Positions 14,231-15,517 of a DNA stretch of 15,517 nt are shown here, piece after piece. This DNA is from Kroppenstedtia sanguinis (GTDB taxonomy: Bacteria > Bacillota > Bacilli > Thermoactinomycetales > DSM-45169). The notes beneath the pieces are model-generated. The model saw only the letters and a list, made by a program, of their open reading frames with translations. It did not search any database and was not told the DNA's origin. The position numbers and the translations under genes were made by a program. The stretch lies in NCBI RefSeq assembly GCF_050433445.1, contig NZ_JBNPXF010000038.1:1-15517 (forward strand), written 5' to 3'. The number at the start of each line of letters is the position of its first letter. Within the stretch, counting starts at the first letter, position 1.

Positions 14231-15343
14231 TCACTTTAGATTTTCTGGGTTGAGAGGCTCCAGGTCGGGAACGACGAAGAGGCCGTCTTTGCGGATCAGT
14301 TCGCCGTCGAAATAGATCTCCCCACCGCCATAGTCGGAGCGCTGGATGTTGACCATATCCCAGTGGATGGCGGATGTATTGCCATTGTTGCACTCCTCAT
14401 AAGCCTTGCCGGGAGTGAAATGGAAACTGCCGTTGATTTTTTCATCGAAGAGTGTGTCCAGCATGGGATGATGGATGTTGGGATTGAGTCCCAGGCTGAA
14501 TTCCCCTATGTAACGGGCCCCTTCATCGGTATCCAGGATTTTGTTCAACTTCTCGGTTTCATTGGAGGTCGCCTTCACAATTTTTCCGTCCCTGAACTCC
14601 AGGCGGACATGATCAAACTTGGTTCCTTGATAGACCGTAGCCGTATTGTAGGTGAGAACTCCGTTGATGGAATTCCGGACCGGAGCGGTGAAAACTTCCC
14701 CGTCAGGGATGTTGTGTTCCCCGGCGCAGGGAATCGCCGGTAGTCCCTTGATGGAAAAAGTGAGATCGGTATCCGGACCTTTGATATGAACCCGGTCCGT
14801 CTTTTCCATCCGTTCCACCAGAGGTTTCATCCCTTTTCCCATGCGCCCATAGTCCACATTGCAGACATTGAAGAAAAAGTCCTCAAAACCCTCGGTGCTG
14901 GTCCCTGCCAGCTGGGCCATGGAGGGATTGGGATAGCGCATGACCACCCACCGAGTGTTATTGACACGCTCATCATGAACCCGACGGTTGTACCGCTCGG
15001 TATAGATCTTCATCTGATCCGAAGGAACATCCGCCAGTTCATTGATATTCTCCCGCCCCCGGATGGCTACATAACAATCCATCGCCTTCATCCGTTCATA
15101 ATCAAGCCGGGCCAGCAACTCCATATGCTCCTCGGTGGTTTCCAAGAGCTGTGCCCGCAACAATGCATCCCGGTTCACTTGATAGAAGGGAAAGCCTCCC
15201 GCGCGATAAACTTCTGTGATCAAAGCCCGAGCGAGTTCTTCCTTCTCCCCGAACAGATCGATCAGAACATTTTCTCCCGGTTGCACCTTCATCGAGTGAG
15301 TGACCAACAACCGGGCCAACTCATTGACACGCGGATCTCGCAT
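14231..15343 (-). CDS. Aminopeptidase, peptidase family M29 (AmpS/PepS/AmpT type)
   Basis: A 370-residue cytoplasmic metallo-aminopeptidase that removes N-terminal residues from peptides, usually as a dimer with two metal ions. Seen: N-terminal domain (LARLLVTHSMKVQPGENVLI), IKGPDTDLTFSIKG, then likely metal ligands Glu216 (NIPDGEVFTAP), Glu281 (IGEFSLGLNP), His308 (GSFHFTPGKAYEE), His327 and Asp329 (IHWDMV). Length is only slightly below the family's usual 370-410. The start ATG 15341-15343 (MRDPRVNELARLL) has AAAGGGG upstream; the longer open frame adds a proline-rich stretch read from the adjacent repeat. GC is clearly higher than in the uronate operon. It has its own terminator and is flanked on both sides by MITE-like repeats in the same orientation. 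Confidence 0.93.
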   Translation of the reverse strand: MRDPRVNELARLLVTHSMKVQPGENVLIDLFGEKEELARALITEVYRAGGFPFYQVNRDALLRAQLLETTEEHMELLARLDYERMKAMDCYVAIRGRENINELADVPSDQMKIYTERYNRRVHDERVNNTRWVVMRYPNPSMAQLAGTSTEGFEDFFFNVCNVDYGRMGKGMKPLVERMEKTDRVHIKGPDTDLTFSIKGLPAIPCAGEHNIPDGEVFTAPVRNSINGVLTYNTATVYQGTKFDHVRLEFRDGKIVKATSNETEKLNKILDTDEGARYIGEFSLGLNPNIHHPMLDTLFDEKINGSFHFTPGKAYEECNNGNTSAIHWDMVNIQRSDYGGGEIYFDGELIRKDGLFVVPDLEPLNPENLK

Positions 15344-15375
15344 AGTTAAAACCCCTTTAAAATTGTGTGTTTTGT

Positions 15376-15517
15376 CAGGCGTGTTGATTAGCCATATTTT
15401 AGGCAGGAAATCAGGTGGGGATGGTGGGACGGTGGAGAGCCTTTGCACCCATAGGGCACAAGTCTCGCCAGGGTCGCTTTCCGCTCCCGGGTCTCGCTAT
15501 GCGTTCTTTGCAAGAGA
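15376..15517. mobile_element. MITE-like element, cut by the window edge
   Basis: It starts CAGGCGTGTTGATTAGCC and matches the 14043 element over 15375-15429 at 54 of 55 bases. It then carries GGAGAGCCTTTGC and, near the end, TTCTTTGCAA, both of which occur adjacent to each other on the minus strand of the 930-1137 element. Here about 55 GC-rich bases lie between them. The right end is outside the window. It begins 32 bases upstream of the aminopeptidase start and may overlap that gene's promoter. Confidence 0.6.

Noticed and set aside
13967..14239. Plus-strand frame of 90 codons
   Set aside because: It crosses the 14043-14152 element and a terminator, and shows no protein-like pattern after the first residues.
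14786..15349. Long plus-strand frame of 187 codons
   Set aside because: It lies antisense to the aminopeptidase, has no ribosome binding site or family features, and is explained by that gene's high GC codon use.
1..15517. CRISPR array, tRNA or rRNA genes
   Set aside because: No regularly spaced repeats and no tRNA or rRNA sequence were seen on either strand; the repeats present are dispersed MITE-like elements.

Overview
The window comes from a low-GC Gram-positive (Firmicutes, order Bacillales). The reasons are strong AGGAGG-type ribosome binding sites, TTG and GTG starts, and a set of genes that closely parallels the hexuronate (exu/uxu/kdg) gene set of Bacillus. A thermophilic or Thermoactinomycetaceae-like host is a guess from the general look of the flanking genes and cannot be settled here.

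Layout. Positions 1-1440 hold a damaged block on the minus strand: a terminator, a 21-codon stub of an ABC-transporter ATPase, an intact ABC-2 type permease, and a small membrane-protein gene. That last gene is split by a 208-bp MITE-like element and preceded by an IS5-type transposase scrap. Positions 1440-2090 hold no intact gene. They contain AT-rich DNA, a run of hairpins, and the left end of an unidentified insertion sequence (IS) with a transposase start whose ribosome binding site is buried in a hairpin.

Positions 2087-13896 are one minus-strand operon of eleven genes for hexuronate/aldonate breakdown. In order of transcription they are 2-keto-3-deoxygluconate (KDG) kinase (kdgK), KDPG aldolase (kdgA), mannonate dehydratase (uxuA), a zinc alcohol dehydrogenase, an SDR fructuronate reductase (uxuB type), an ExuT-type MFS importer, altronate dehydratase (uxaA), tagaturonate reductase (uxaB), a second zinc alcohol dehydrogenase, an Ldh_2-family dehydrogenase and a LacI-family regulator. 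Genes overlap or lie a few bases apart, except for about 140 bases before exuT. Together they import a sugar acid, reduce fructuronate to mannonate and tagaturonate to altronate, dehydrate both to KDG, phosphorylate it and cleave it to pyruvate and glyceraldehyde-3-phosphate. The uronate isomerase (uxaC) that normally starts the pathway is absent from the window. The two zinc dehydrogenases may instead feed it from L-gulonate or L-galactonate.

Positions 13897-15517 hold the operon's likely control region, a 110-bp MITE-like element, a terminator, an M29-type aminopeptidase gene of visibly higher GC, and the start of a third MITE-like element that runs off the window.

The least expected feature is a repeat family. 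The IS fragment (1894), the elements at 930-1137 and 14043-14152, and the partial element at 15376 share one terminal sequence (CAGG....T.GATTAGCCA). The small elements carry an internal hairpin. The uronate operon lies between the IS end at 1894 and the element ending at 14152, whose outer ends are inverted relative to each other, which suggests this DNA was brought in or rearranged by that IS family.
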